A DNA stretch of 64,000 nucleotides from Argyresthia goedartella (GCA_949825045.1 OX463829.1:20678715-20742714), one strand, 5' to 3'; counted from the first letter of the stretch, positions 45,402-56,200 are shown. A program made the numbers and translations. Notes: a model not told the origin generated them from the letters alone.

Positions 45402-45942
45402 CAGGCTTCTCGGCACCTAATGACCTCGTAGGGGCCCATCAGCTACGAGGTAGCGTAGCGATCAGTTGCCAAGAAGTGTGAACGTCGGCGATTCACCGAG
45501 CTAAAATGATTGGATTCGATCTAACCTGGTCTGTGCTTCGGTCCCGTCAACCTCCTGTCTCTCTGCAAGGCCCGGGTGCACCCTAGGCTCTTCTTGGTAG
45601 ACAGATTCTTCAGCCAACCTCCTGTGTGACTGGCGGGCCAGCCTCGATCAGCACAGTGTTCCAACACAGGTTATGTTACGTGGTAAAAAACCAATCGGCC
45701 ACGTCAATGCGAACTTTATCTGGTTCGGGGAACCACAACACACTCAGCTATATAGACAATCCTGAGGGAACCTCGAATACATTCCAGATGGACTGCGATT
45801 TAATTTCAATACCCTATCCAAACGCGTTTACATTGCGAGGGCTTTCGTCTGTCAGTTGTCAAAAACTGCAAGGTTGGCAGCAACGTCAAATTCAAAATGG
45901 CCGTTCCGAAACCATCGATCGAATATCGATTTGGAATCGAAC
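45402..45942. mobile_element. Unclassified 541-bp insertion with 10-bp target duplication
   Basis: ACTCTGTGTT occurs on both sides (45392-45401 and 45943-45952), and copies 1 and 2 have it once. The insert starts CAGGCTTCTCGGCACC and ends GGAATCGAAC. It has no inverted ends, no poly(A) and no recognisable coding region; a 111-codon frame (45626-45961) has no family features. A 9-10-bp duplication fits Mutator-like elements, but the lack of TIRs argues against a standard one. Confidence 0.75.
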
Positions 45943-46430
45943 ACTCTGTGTTAGGTTATAATAACTCAATACACTCAATCACAAACAAAAAACCCATAGA
46001 GATAATAAATGGACATCTTGATAATCGCGACCCATTCGACATCAATTTAGAAACCACATGTTTACAAAATTACGTTGAAAAACATAAGGGAGTTACAAAA
46101 AACATGTACGCGAAATTAAATAAAAACCTGCAGGAAAAACACACCAGAACCATGGAAAACGCAATTAAACTAGAGAACCGTCTCTCGCCTATGAAGAGGA
46201 CACTCTTTGTTATTCTAAAAACCCATTAGCATCACGTCAAAAAACCCAACCGCGTTATATAACTAGACAAACCAAACGAGACTTAGGTATTAAAATCTTA
46301 GACGTCAAAGACGTAGTATATAACAAACGTAACTTAAGGAGACCTCTCCGTAACCAACGAAATCTGTTGCAGGATACAGATCCTGATCCTGGTCCTAGTA
46401 GCTGCCAAGAGCAGAGGTCAAGATCACCAA

Positions 46431-47831
46431 GTGACCCTGACACCTCTCCTTAACAATCCTGGAGTATTGCCCTTTGCCTTAGGTCCCGCAAAAATCCAGA
46501 AAAGTGAACACGTATTCATTCACTATTTCGATTTAGATAAGATAAAAAGTATTATAACTAGTTTAGGACTACATATTGTAGCTTTTAATGATTATATTAA
46601 GCAAGCCGATCCAAAGTACTTTCGTAACTTTTTAGTGTCGAGAGAGATACTCTTAGATAACATAGAATTAATTAAAGCAAAATATAACTCACTTAGTATT
46701 AGTGAAATTAATGTAAGAAACAAACGAGGTCTAATCAACGGTGCTGGTTCGATTATAAAATTCATTACAGGTAATTTAGATCAAGAAGACGCTATCAAAT
46801 ATACAAAAGCCATTTCTGCATTACAGAAAAATCAAGAGTCATTACAGAGTGCGTTTAGTAAATCGATCACCCTGAATAAGCAGTTGCTCTCGTCAGTCAA
46901 CTCTATGCTATCTACTATCGCTACCAATCAATATAGAATACATACACAGATTAACGAAGTAATCAGAGAAATCAACATGACTAATTATGGACTATCAGAC
47001 TTTATAAAAATGACTAGCTTATACAACTTGTTACAAGTAAATACCATTATTGTCCCCCCTAACCCTTACCTGGCCATGGATGCGGAACGATACCAATATA
47101 TGGACCAACAATGTCCGAAGTACAAAGACAATTACTACTGCCAGGAATCTGCATTTTTATTCAGCAACAGCAACCACGAAGACTGCTTGCACCACCTCAT
47201 CCTGAAACAAGATATATCTACAAATTGTTTATATACGTCATTCACCACAACCTCCGAAATTTGGCAGAAAATAGATGACGCACATTACATATTGGTATGC
47301 CCAAATCACACGAAGATTCAACTTAGCTGCGAAGGCGAGCATTTCGACTCTATTCAAGGAACATACTTACTCTATATACCTGAAGGATGCAGCGCTACCA
47401 CTGAAATTAATGCTATGAAAAATTACAAAAATAAAATACAAGGACGACCAATGAAATTACTTTCATTCGAACTTACAAACGTCAGCATCAAGAATCCTGT
47501 AAATCCACTGAAATTGGAGAACATTCAGCTAGACAAATTATACGAACTCGAAACATTGGTTGAGAAAGAAACAATAACTTTTCCGGAAACTACTGCAACT
47601 ACAACTTTCAGCTACTGGACTCTGCCGCTCTACTTTGTAATCGTCATAATTGGCTGCCTGATTCTATACAGGAAATACAAGAAAAGATCCCAAGAAGGGG
47701 TCACTGCAGTACCAACCGACGACGTTGAACTTCAGCAACAATCCTCTTCGAATGTTCAGTCTATTTTTCACAAGAATATGAAAAAGGGACTTCCATCTGA
47801 TAAGGGAGGAGTTATGAGTACCATCCCTTAG
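46431..47831 (+). pseudogene. env: Errantivirus envelope-like glycoprotein (copy 3), internal deletion
   Basis: 466-codon open frame with the furin-type site, fusion-peptide-like segment, transmembrane helix and tail. It lacks about 318 bp (~106 residues) present in copies 1 and 2: sequence jumps from TTACAAGTAAA to TACCATTATTG at 47041. The deletion keeps the reading frame, so the frame looks intact although part of the middle of the ectodomain is gone. The frame opens at GTG. Confidence 0.9.
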
Positions 47832-48055
47832 TACCCTTTTCTAAGAAATAACGATGACGTCATGACGTCATCGCCACCAGCCAGAACAGGATCATCAGAG
47901 CTTCAGTCTTTTTCTAGCATCGACAAGGTTCAGACCTTAGGTTAAGAAACTTATAATTGTAATACTGTATTAACAGTCATATATAACCACTCTATATTGT
48001 GTGTTAAATAAAATAACTTTTTAAAAAACGAAATCATAGACTTTCATACTTAACT
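47810..48055 (+). repeat. Errantivirus 3' LTR (copy 3), 246 bp
   Basis: Follows the polypurine tract GATAAGGGAGG; ends TTAACT. Contains the doubled TGACGTCA. Followed by the same GGCTAGATTATATAAATTG flank as copy 1. Confidence 0.93.
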
Positions 48056-48604
48056 GGCTAGATTATATAAATTGAATAGGGTAATTTGGCGGGCCAGCTT
48101 TTGACCATTCGCGGTCCGGATCCGGACCGCGGTCCGCCAGTTGCCGACTGATGATATATATCATCAGATCCTGAAACAAAAGTTCATATGTCAAATTCAG
48201 GCATCATACTATTAGTAGCATCAGTACCCTAACCAGGAATGTGATCGTTAAAATGTACTAGACGTGGGTATGCTTGGCGCCATTGCTCTTTGTGCGTTTC
48301 GTACATACATACATACATATGCTCACGCTTATTTCCCGGAAGAGGGGTAGGCAGGGACCAAAGACCTCCACCTGCTACGATCCTGGTAAACATCTCTCAC
48401 TTCCTCATCATTCATAAGTCTCTTCATTCAAGCTCGCCGGTTACTTCCCTAACAAATTGCCGATTTGGTCTTTATAGGACCTTCTTGGGCGTCCCCGCCC
48501 GACGGCTCCTTTCACAAACGCTGTATAAATCGTCGTCAATCTCCTTTCATTCATTCTTTCAACGTGACCAAACCATCTAAGCTGAACTTTCTCTATCCTT
48601 GTCA
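48056..48604. repeat. Third copy of the LTR flank, with partial RTE end
   Basis: Matches 2768-3316 (offset 45288) with several substitutions. Stops inside the RTE C-terminal coding region at 48604, where a Jockey-like LINE begins on the same strand. Confidence 0.9.
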
Positions 48605-49478
48605 GCATGAGAATATATTTACGCTCATGCGGAGACCAGACCGCTGCATTCGTTTCCACTATGCTCCTCACCAAGGCCTCGTACAGAGCGCGTGTAGCCG
48701 CGAGTGTGAGTGGCGCCGCGTTACGCAGTACGAACCCTAGCCTCTGGAACGCCTTAGCGGTGAGCTGCTGCACGTGCGGCCGGAACTTGAGCTGCGCGTC
48801 GAACAGCACGCCGAGGTCGCGCACCTCGTGCACGCGCGCCACGCTGCACCCGCCCAGCGAGTAGTCGCACAGCACCGGATCTTTCGATCGAGTGAAGCTG
48901 AGCATCTCACATTTGTTTGGATTAAAATAAAGCCGACTGTCGAGACTCCAGTTATATACTAAATCTAGATTTTTCTGTAAAATTGCACCGTCCCCCATGT
49001 TTCTGACGACCCTCACCAGTTTTACATCATCAGCGAACAGCAGCATGTCGCAGTCGCTGACCACATCCGGGAGATCGTTTATCAATAGCACAAAAAGAAG
49101 GGGGCCAAGGTTTGATCCTTGACTTATACCCGACTGGGTGCCGTATGGGTTGGATAGAAATTGGCCGTACCTCACAAACTGTCTTCTATCCATTAGATAG
49201 TTAGAAAATAGCTTGAGAAGCTTTGGTACCAGTCCTATCTTACCCAATTTTAGTAGCAGGATATCATTATCAACCCTGTCGAATGCTTTCTGGAAGTCCA
49301 GATAAATGACGTCGACTTGGTTTCCCGCATCTAGTTCCCGAGTAAGGATGTCGACTAATGTTACGAGGTTCGTGGTCACTGAGCGTTTCGGCAAAAATGC
49401 ATGCTGTGCACTAGTAATGTAGGGCAGGCATTGAGGTAGTAAAGCCGCCTGAAGAACCATCTCGAACACTTTCGCCAT
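48441..49478 (-). pseudogene. Jockey-like ORF2 RT fused in frame to an RTE C-terminus
   Basis: 345-codon frame. Residues ~1-291 are Jockey-type RT: PKRSVTTNLVTLVDILTREL, VIYLDFQKAFDRVDN (motif A), SGISQGSNLGPLLFVLLIND (motif B), MLLFADDVKLVR (catalytic FADD), MLSFTRSKDP and LGVLFDAQLKFRPHV. At 48604 the frame passes without a stop into RTE sequence (LTRIEKVQLRWFGHVERM...). This is a chimeric reading frame from a rearrangement, not a natural protein. Upstream ORF2 is in another frame because of the insertion at 49469-49525. Confidence 0.9.
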
Positions 49479-51087
49479 TGCATCTGTGCAATGGCGAAAG
49501 GTATTGCCACTGGTATTGCCACTGGGCGGTAGTTTTCGATCATTGTTTTAGATCCTTTCTTGGGAATAGGAGACACCCGGGATATTTTCAAATCCTGAGG
49601 GTAATCCCCACTTTCCAAGATGAGGTTAAAAATAAACTTTATTGGGCCGAGTAATTCATCCATACAACCTTTGATTACATAAGCCGGAAGAGCGTCCGGG
49701 CCTGGTGACGTTTTCGGTTTTAGATTCTTTATTGCACAACAAATAACATCCGAACTTATGTAACCAATATCAATCCTACGAGACCCCGAGTCGGTTGCAC
49801 TAGCAGGAGCCGGATCGAGTGACGGTTGTTGTGGTAGGAATACTGAGTGGAAGTGATTCGCGAAGGCGGTAGCCGCCGCGGCCCCTTGATATTCCTGATC
49901 ACCCTTTGTAACCCTCGCCTCGACGCCTCCTCGGCTGCGTAGCATGTTAACGAATTCCCAGAATTTTGCGGGTTCTTTGTGCAACTTTACAGATATATCT
50001 CTTACATATGAACGATATGCTAATTGTGTGTCCATTTTTATTTTGGTTCGCAAACGCTTAAATTCACCGCGAGCATCCTCAATCCCGGTCCGTTTCCACT
50101 CCCGATGAAAACGAGCCTTAATCTCAATGTCACGGATAATTGCTCTCGTGTAATAGACAGGATAAATTCTACTACACGATCGCTTCCGTAATTTCTTTGG
50201 TATGCAGAGGTCGAATACAGTATATATAGCTTTGTAGAAGTAATTTATTGCACTTTCAGTCGATGTGCACTGATATAGTTCATTCCAGTTTGTATCCTTT
50301 AAAATAATGTATAGCTTTAAATAGTCAGCCTTGCTGAAGTTCCAATCCCTAGAAATATCTACATTGGAAGGATCGATGGTATGTGTAGGTGTATAGGTAA
50401 AGTCGTACTCGACACACACGTCATGTGGCGGGTGATGCTGAGCATCGATCCTACTGAGCTCCTCACCTGGCTCCGACCGCCGCACCGACACCGCACCGTC
50501 CAACTCCGGGCTCGTCATCACCACATCTAACATTCTCCCATTCATATTAGGCACGCTATTATACTGATGTAAGTTACATATAGATTGAAAACAATTAAAA
50601 TAATTAATTGTATTAAGACTTGCACTATACAGGTTCAAGTCACCGAGAATTAAGATTCTTTGACTTGGTATTATTGCACACACATTTTCTACACTGTCGA
50701 ACCACTTAGTATACATTGCGTCACTTGAGTCCGGCGTGATATACACAACACATACGTATACGTAGTGTTGGTTCACTGCAAACCGAGCCCACAGGTCCTC
50801 GCCGTCGCTGGTCTCCAGATGAGGCTGGCGCTCGAGCTGCACGGACGCCCGCGACAGGAGCATCACTCCACCACCCGGTGTCCTTGCCTGACCACCTTCG
50901 CGATCTCTTCTCATGATTGACCAGTCTTCAGTACATACTTCAGCGTCAGTTGTCTATTCAATTAAGTTGGTTTCCGTTATACCAATTAGGTGTATGTTAT
51001 CTGGTATTAGTAATAAGTTATTTCGCCATGTACATAATTTAGTTCTAAGACCTCTTACATTTTGGTAGTATGCATAAAGTAAGAACT
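49479..51087 (-). pseudogene. Jockey-like ORF2: endonuclease, linker and RT N-terminus
   Basis: Begins in the intergenic reading LLYAYYQNVRGLRTKLC (endonuclease start), with an in-frame TAG near 50955. It continues as the frame 50914-49376: GGGVMLLSRAS, VVYITPDS, ILGDLNLYS (endonuclease), a linker with LRKRSCSRIYPVYYTRAI, then KTSPGPDALPAYVIKGC and RVSPIPKKGSKTMIENYRPVAI of the RT. In the RT a 12-bp tandem duplication (TATTGCCACTGG twice, 49502-49525) and a fold-back (49469-49500) add residues and shift the frame away from motif A. Confidence 0.88.
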
Positions 51088-51089
51088 GT

Positions 51090-51965
51090 TTAGCTTGTAC
51101 CTTGTTCAACATGTTGTTGTTCCGGTTGTGTTCTTTCGAGACGAAATAACCAGCGCTCAGCTGAAAAGCCCTTGGGCCAAAATTTTGTACCTAGACATTC
51201 ATTCAGCATGTGTTCGGGTTCACCGACTTTGAATGATAAATAGTCTACTTGTAGTTTCGGTGACAATTTAGAAGCAGAGTATAGGTTGTTGGCTTCCTTT
51301 GCATTAAGGTAGTCGACGATGTTTTTGTCGGTTGTATCCAAACGAGCACCCCATACGTGTAAATATTTTATGCGGTCTGCTGCACTTAGAATATCGCTCG
51401 CGGGTCCACTTCCTCTCACCACCTGACGCTGACGACGCTGACGGTTTCGTGTCACTAGCTTCCAGTCATCTTGAGCGTCTAAGTCACGAGGCTGACTGTG
51501 ACTTGCGTTGGAGTTAGAAGGCTGCGAGTCGCATTTATCATGGTTTGCCTCCGATAAGAGAGGCTGGTTCCTCGGCGCATCCTGGTTCACCTTCTTATTG
51601 CGTCTTGTCTTCACAATTGAAACGAAGTTCGGTTGTTTACATCCAAATGGTTTATTCGACGTCGACAGCGGCATCGCTGCGTCGCGCAACGGTTCCGTCT
51701 CGCTCGCACCCGTAGCGCTTAGCACCGGGGTCGCGGACATAGACGATTCCGGTCGAGGCAACTTCGAAACCGCTGCAGCCTCGCATCGGGAACATGTCTG
51801 TTTAGATGTACCCTCCTCTTTCCAGTTTTTGATGAACGAGTGCAGTTCTTGTACTTGCTGTTTTAAAGCACTAATTTCCTCATTTTGAGCACTGAATTTA
51901 CACTCCAGACTAGCAAAAGCCTTCAGCACTGCGTTGGTTTCACTCGGGGCTAATTTCGGCGGCAT
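51090..51965 (-). CDS. Jockey-like LINE ORF1 (gag-like)
   Basis: 291 residues from the ATG at 51965 (MPPKLAPSETN). The N-terminus is a coiled coil (about 12-55, KFSAQNEEISALKQQVQELH), then a CSRC motif, a low-complexity Ser/Asn/Gln part and a basic stretch (RNRQRRQRQ). The C-terminal domain (IKYLHVWGARLDTTDKNIVDYL, FKVGEPEH, WPKGFSAERWLF) resembles the RNA-binding C-terminus of insect LINE ORF1/gag proteins. Uninterrupted. An in-frame ATG 26 codons upstream belongs to the palindromic 5' junction and is a less likely start. Confidence 0.75.
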   Translation of the reverse strand: MPPKLAPSETNAVLKAFASLECKFSAQNEEISALKQQVQELHSFIKNWKEEGTSKQTCSRCEAAAVSKLPRPESSMSATPVLSATGASETEPLRDAAMPLSTSNKPFGCKQPNFVSIVKTRRNKKVNQDAPRNQPLLSEANHDKCDSQPSNSNASHSQPRDLDAQDDWKLVTRNRQRRQRQVVRGSGPASDILSAADRIKYLHVWGARLDTTDKNIVDYLNAKEANNLYSASKLSPKLQVDYLSFKVGEPEHMLNECLGTKFWPKGFSAERWLFRLERTQPEQQHVEQGTS

Positions 51966-52015
51966 TATGGACAGTAATTTAATTAAAATTGTCGAGACGA
52001 TGTGCACACATCGAC

Positions 52016-52044
52016 CGTGCGTCGACAGACTCTGTCGACGCACG
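52016..52044. repeat. Perfect 14-bp fold-back palindrome at a junction
   Basis: Arms CGTGCGTCGACAGA and TCTGTCGACGCACG, with a single C between. It sits exactly where the Jockey-like LINE's 5' end meets the RTE/Mag segment. Confidence 0.88.
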
Positions 52045-52046
52045 TG

Positions 52047-52275
52047 AAAACATCACCATTTTCACTTCTAATTACATTAAAATTAGTTTTGTTATATTTA
52101 GATATGTAGGTAGTCACTGCTAAAGGTAAGGTGCCGCGGCTGCGCCCGCGTTGGGAGACGGCAGTCGATTATACGCATTATAACCAAACGGGTGTTGTAT
52201 CATTTCCATCGCTCATAACAGTTGGCCACGAGGATAAACAATTTTATTACGCGTGCTAAAAAATGGCAAAAGTAA
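52047..52275 (+). repeat. RTE stub plus Mag 5' LTR (duplicate of 27042-27270)
   Basis: 43 bp of RTE sequence ending in the target site AGTTT (52085-52089), then the 131-bp LTR (52090-52220), leader and a gag ATG at 52263 (MAKVT). Only a few substitutions from the 27-kb copy. After GTAAC at 52275 the gag coding sequence is lost. Confidence 0.88.
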
Positions 52276-53280
52276 CTTACACTTGTGCAAAAAAATATAT
52301 GATGAAATTGGGACACCCTGTATGTATCGAACATATCATAGCGTTACACCTTTTCCTACACGGAGTTGGAGAGGAACATATGTCTGATATTCAAGACTCT
52401 ATTTAGCGCGACAGTAAATAATAGGCACACACACCTACACCGGCACCTACTGGCAGTGTTGCATCCATAGTTTGTTAGCATCTATGGTACCAAAGTGGAT
52501 GATTTTTCACTATGTTCAGCAGCATCCAGCTTGAAATGTTTCTATGAAGGACCTTGTTGTTATGTTAAATTCTAATAGGTTATTCTATTAAGTTATAGGA
52601 AAATATATTACCAAATTGATAAGTGTTACTTTTCTATCAAAAACTTTGATGTATTTTGAGCACTACTTTTTGTACCCCATTTGATTGCCACTTTTGTACA
52701 TCTCCTACTTAGAATATGTGTAACTTACAACTATGAGGTTTTCATTACAGATAGTTGATATACTCTAGTAACTGTAAACATTCGAACCTTTATCCCTTAA
52801 CCCAAGAGTAATTTAAACTAGTTGATAATAAAATTCATACATTTTGTTGGTTTACAGGAGGGGCTATATTTGTACCATTCTAAAAACAAGTGGTGCATAA
52901 AATAAATGTATGAAGGTCATCTATATTTGAGTTAATTACTATTTTGGACACACTAATGCGTAATTAGAATAAAACAACGGATCCAAATAATGTTTCATTC
53001 AGAAATAATACATAAAAAACTAGTAAACTTTAGAGTATTATATATTGAACATCACCATTTTGGTGCAATTCAATTAGAATAAAAGCTCAATTTATGGAGA
53101 AAGGTAAAGAATTTAGTTAAGATCAAGTAAGAATCCTGCTATTTCCATAATTCTAATTACATTTAGAGAAAATCTTATTATAAGTATAAAAGAGGGCCCC
53201 AAAGTCTCCGTCTGTGAGCCTGGCCATTTTGGGTTTCACAGACGCCATCTTTCTTTCAAATGCCCCTCACAGATGAAAGG
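52276..53280. other. AT-rich insert replacing Mag gag
   Basis: About 1 kb with no coding frame. Features: GGGACACCCTGTATG (a motif common at ends of insect repeats), a TATAAAAGAG box at 53178 followed by a GC-richer stretch, and two related segments with ATTAGAATAAAA (52965 and 53071). The right edge joins Mag pol at TTAACATGTGTAACG. It may be a non-autonomous or solo-LTR-type element; not classified. Confidence 0.5.
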
Positions 53281-56200
53281 TTAACATGTGTAACGACGTT
53301 CTAAACGAAATTAGCAAAAAGTATCCAAAGTTGTTTTCGGAGCGTCTCGGTTGCTGTAAGAATATTAGCGTTAAGCTCAAACTCAAACCAGACTCAAAAC
53401 CTGTATTCCGTAAAGCACGACCATTACCTTATGCTCTTCGTGAAAGTGTTGAAGCGGAAATCAATAGATTAGTGGACCAAGGTGTTCTAGTACCTGTAAA
53501 GTTTTCCGACTACGCAAGTCCGATAGTACCTGTAATTAGACAAGATAAAAAGATACGCCTTTGTGCTGATTATTCGGGAACAATAAATAAACAGCTGGTA
53601 GTGGAGAAATATCCCGTGCCTAGAATAGAAGAACTGTTTTCAAAGCTGCATGGCGGCCAGCAGTTTAGTAAACTGGATTTGACAGCTGCGTACAATCAGC
53701 TAGTTTTAGATGAGTCATCACAGCAGCTGACCTGTATCAACAGACATAAAGGGCTCTTTAAATATACACGTCTAGTCTTTGGGTTATCCAGCGCACCGTC
53801 GATTTTTCAGAGAACTTTAGAAGGTATATTATCAGATCTAGGCGAAGGTGTTCTACAATACATGGATGATTTATTAGTAACAGGCTGGACTCGGGAAGAA
53901 CATATTGAAAGATTAAATAAGGTTTTTGAAGTATTAGAACAGGCCGGATTAGTTTTGCAAAAAGATAAGTGCTATTTGTTGCTAGACTCAGTATCCTATC
54001 TGGGCTTTATTATTGATTGTCATGGGGTGCATAAATCTCCAGACAAGGTAAAGTCAATACTAGAAGCAAAACAGCCAAATAATGTATCAGAGTTAAAGTC
54101 TTTTCTCGGCATGTATTTGGGTTATCCAGCGCACCGTCGATTTTTCAGAGAACTTTAGAAGGTATATTATCAGATCTAGGCGAAGGTGTTCTACAATACA
54201 TGGATGATCTATTAGTAACAGGCTGGACTCGGGAAGAACATATTGAAAGATTAAATAAGGTTTTTGAAGTATTAGAACAGGCCGGATTAGTTTTGCAAAA
54301 AGATAAGTGCTATTTGTTGCTAGACTCCGTATCCTATCTGGGCTTTATTATTGATTGTCATGGGGTGCATAAATCTCCAGACAAGGTAAAGTCAATACTA
54401 CAAGCAAAACAGCCAAATAATGTATTTGGCTGTTAAAGTCTTTTCTCGGCATGGTAAATTATTTTTACAATTTATTACAAAAGAGTGTTCCATGGTGTTG
54501 CAATTCCGATCATGACCATGCAGTGCAGAAAATAAAAAGCAAACTCGCATCTGATAAAGTATTAGCACATTTTAATCCATATGCGCAGTTAACTTTAACG
54601 GTTGACGCATCTCCTATTGGACTCGGTGCTATATTATCAAAAGTAGAAGATGGCGTTGATAAGCCTTTGTTGTATTTATCGCGCGCGCTATCCAGGCCGA
54701 GAAGCGATATAGCCAGATACAAAAAGAGGCGACAGCAATCGTCTTCGGGGTTAGAAAACGCGGTCTATGTAAATTTCGTATGTGAGGGAGATAATTATAT
54801 TTCTCTACAAGAAATACGTGATAAAACTAATTCAGATCATGTCCTTTCACGGATTAAGGATTTCATCACGGGCAAATGGCCTGAGAAGATAACTCATGAC
54901 TTACTGAAACCGTACTATGCATGTCGACATGAGCTATCAGTGGAGCTCGATTGCGTAATGAGAGGATACAAATTGATAGTACCTAGTTGTTTACGCAATA
55001 GGGTCATTAAAGAGATGCACAGTGGGCATTTAGGTATTAGTAAGATGCAGGCTGAAGCTCGTACTAGGTTTTGGTGGCCCGGTCTCGCCGCGGAGATTGA
55101 GAGCAGTGTGTGGCGGCATGCAGTGTGTGCGCATCTCTGCGCCCCTCCCCCCCGCGCGTGCTCCTCACTCCCTGGCCCTTCCCTCCGCGACCGTGGCATC
55201 GCGTTCATTTAGATTTACTGGGCCCGTTAAATAACAAAGTCTATTTAATAATAGTTGATGCGTATTCAAAATGGGTTGAATCCTACGATGTTTCAACTGG
55301 ATACAGTAGTCGAATAGTTATCGAAAAACTTTGCGAAGTGATGGCTAGATTTGGACAATTTAACACAATATGTACTGATAATGGAACATCGTTTGTATCC
55401 TCAGATTTAGAAAATTTCTGTTCCTTGAATGGTATTAACCATTTAACATCGCCAGCATATAACACACAAAGCAATGGACAAGCTGAGAGCTATGTTAAAA
55501 TAGTTAAAAAGGCATTAAAATCAATTATTTTATCGGGATGTAACATTAATTTGATAAACCGTAAATTAAACGAGTTTCTATTACGATATAGAAATTCAAA
55601 ACATACTACGACAAATAAGTCGCCGGCAGAAATTATGTTTGGACACAATTTGCAATGTAGGCTAGATTTGTTGAAGCCGATGTCGCCATCGTCATCAGTC
55701 TCAGCCACACTTGACGAAACCGTCCGCCGACAACAGTCTTTACAGTGTGAGAATTATACGGGAAATAGATCTGTAAGTTTTAATACAGGAGAAACTGTTT
55801 TAGTTAAGATATTTAAAAACAATAAGTGCAGTTGGGCACGTGCAAAGATTGTGGAGAAACTCGGTTCTACTATATTTAATGTACAACTTATAGAAAATGG
55901 ATTTATACTGAAAAAGCATGCTAACCAGATTTTGAAGTATAGAGGGGAGGAGGTCAGCTCGCAGAGTCAGAATATTCCGGATCCAGAACCGGATCAGATG
56001 ATGCCAGCTTACGTCACTACGACGATCAATCATCCACCAGCTACGGTCGACCTTACTAGCACGGCACCAGTGAGTGAGGCTTCGCCAGCGCCGGCCCCAT
56101 TAACCAGAGCGGAGCTAGCTCCAGCAGAAACCATCGAGGTAACAACCGCCGAGGCAGAACAGGGGTCAGAATGTGAGCACGCCACAGATGGAATAGATAA

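Larger units (their letters stand above)
42123..46453 (+). pseudogene. pol: Errantivirus pol (copy 3): protease, RT, RNase H, integrase
   Basis: Order: protease (LLFDTGANQSFLS), RT ([44 protein letters not shown] with catalytic YADD), RNase H ([16 protein letters not shown]), integrase HHCC module and D,D-E core (VVHID, TADSGTEF, NGAVERFH). Breaks: a frame change near 42770, an extra A in the run at 43201-43207, a 49-bp insert at 44068-44116, a frame change near 44804 (CAATCGATAA) and a 541-bp insert at 45402-45942 after the integrase core. Copies 1 and 2 lack the insert at 45402, so it is later than the copies' common source. Confidence 0.92.
40362..48055 (+). mobile_element. Errantivirus copy 3, full length between two LTRs
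   Basis: LTR, primer-binding site, leader (40608-41031), gag, pol, env, polypurine tract, LTR: 7.7 kb. All three genes are disrupted: a gag stop, several pol frameshifts plus two insertions (44068-44116 and 45402-45942), and an env deletion. The low LTR divergence suggests a fairly recent insertion. Confidence 0.95.
48605..52015 (-). mobile_element. Jockey-like LINE, near full length but lacking its 3' end
   Basis: Minus-strand element with ORF1 (51965-51090) and ORF2 (about 51087-48605). The 3' end is replaced at 48604 by the end of an RTE LINE. The 5' end reaches about 52015, next to a fold-back palindrome. GC content is higher than in the CR1-like LINEs. Confidence 0.88.

Noticed and set aside
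45626..45961. 111-codon frame in the 541-bp insert
   Set aside because: Runs out of the insert into errantivirus sequence, has no recognisable domain and no sign of coding constraint.
47032..47831. env copy 3 as an intact gene
   Set aside because: Open frame, but about 106 internal residues are missing compared with copies 1 and 2.
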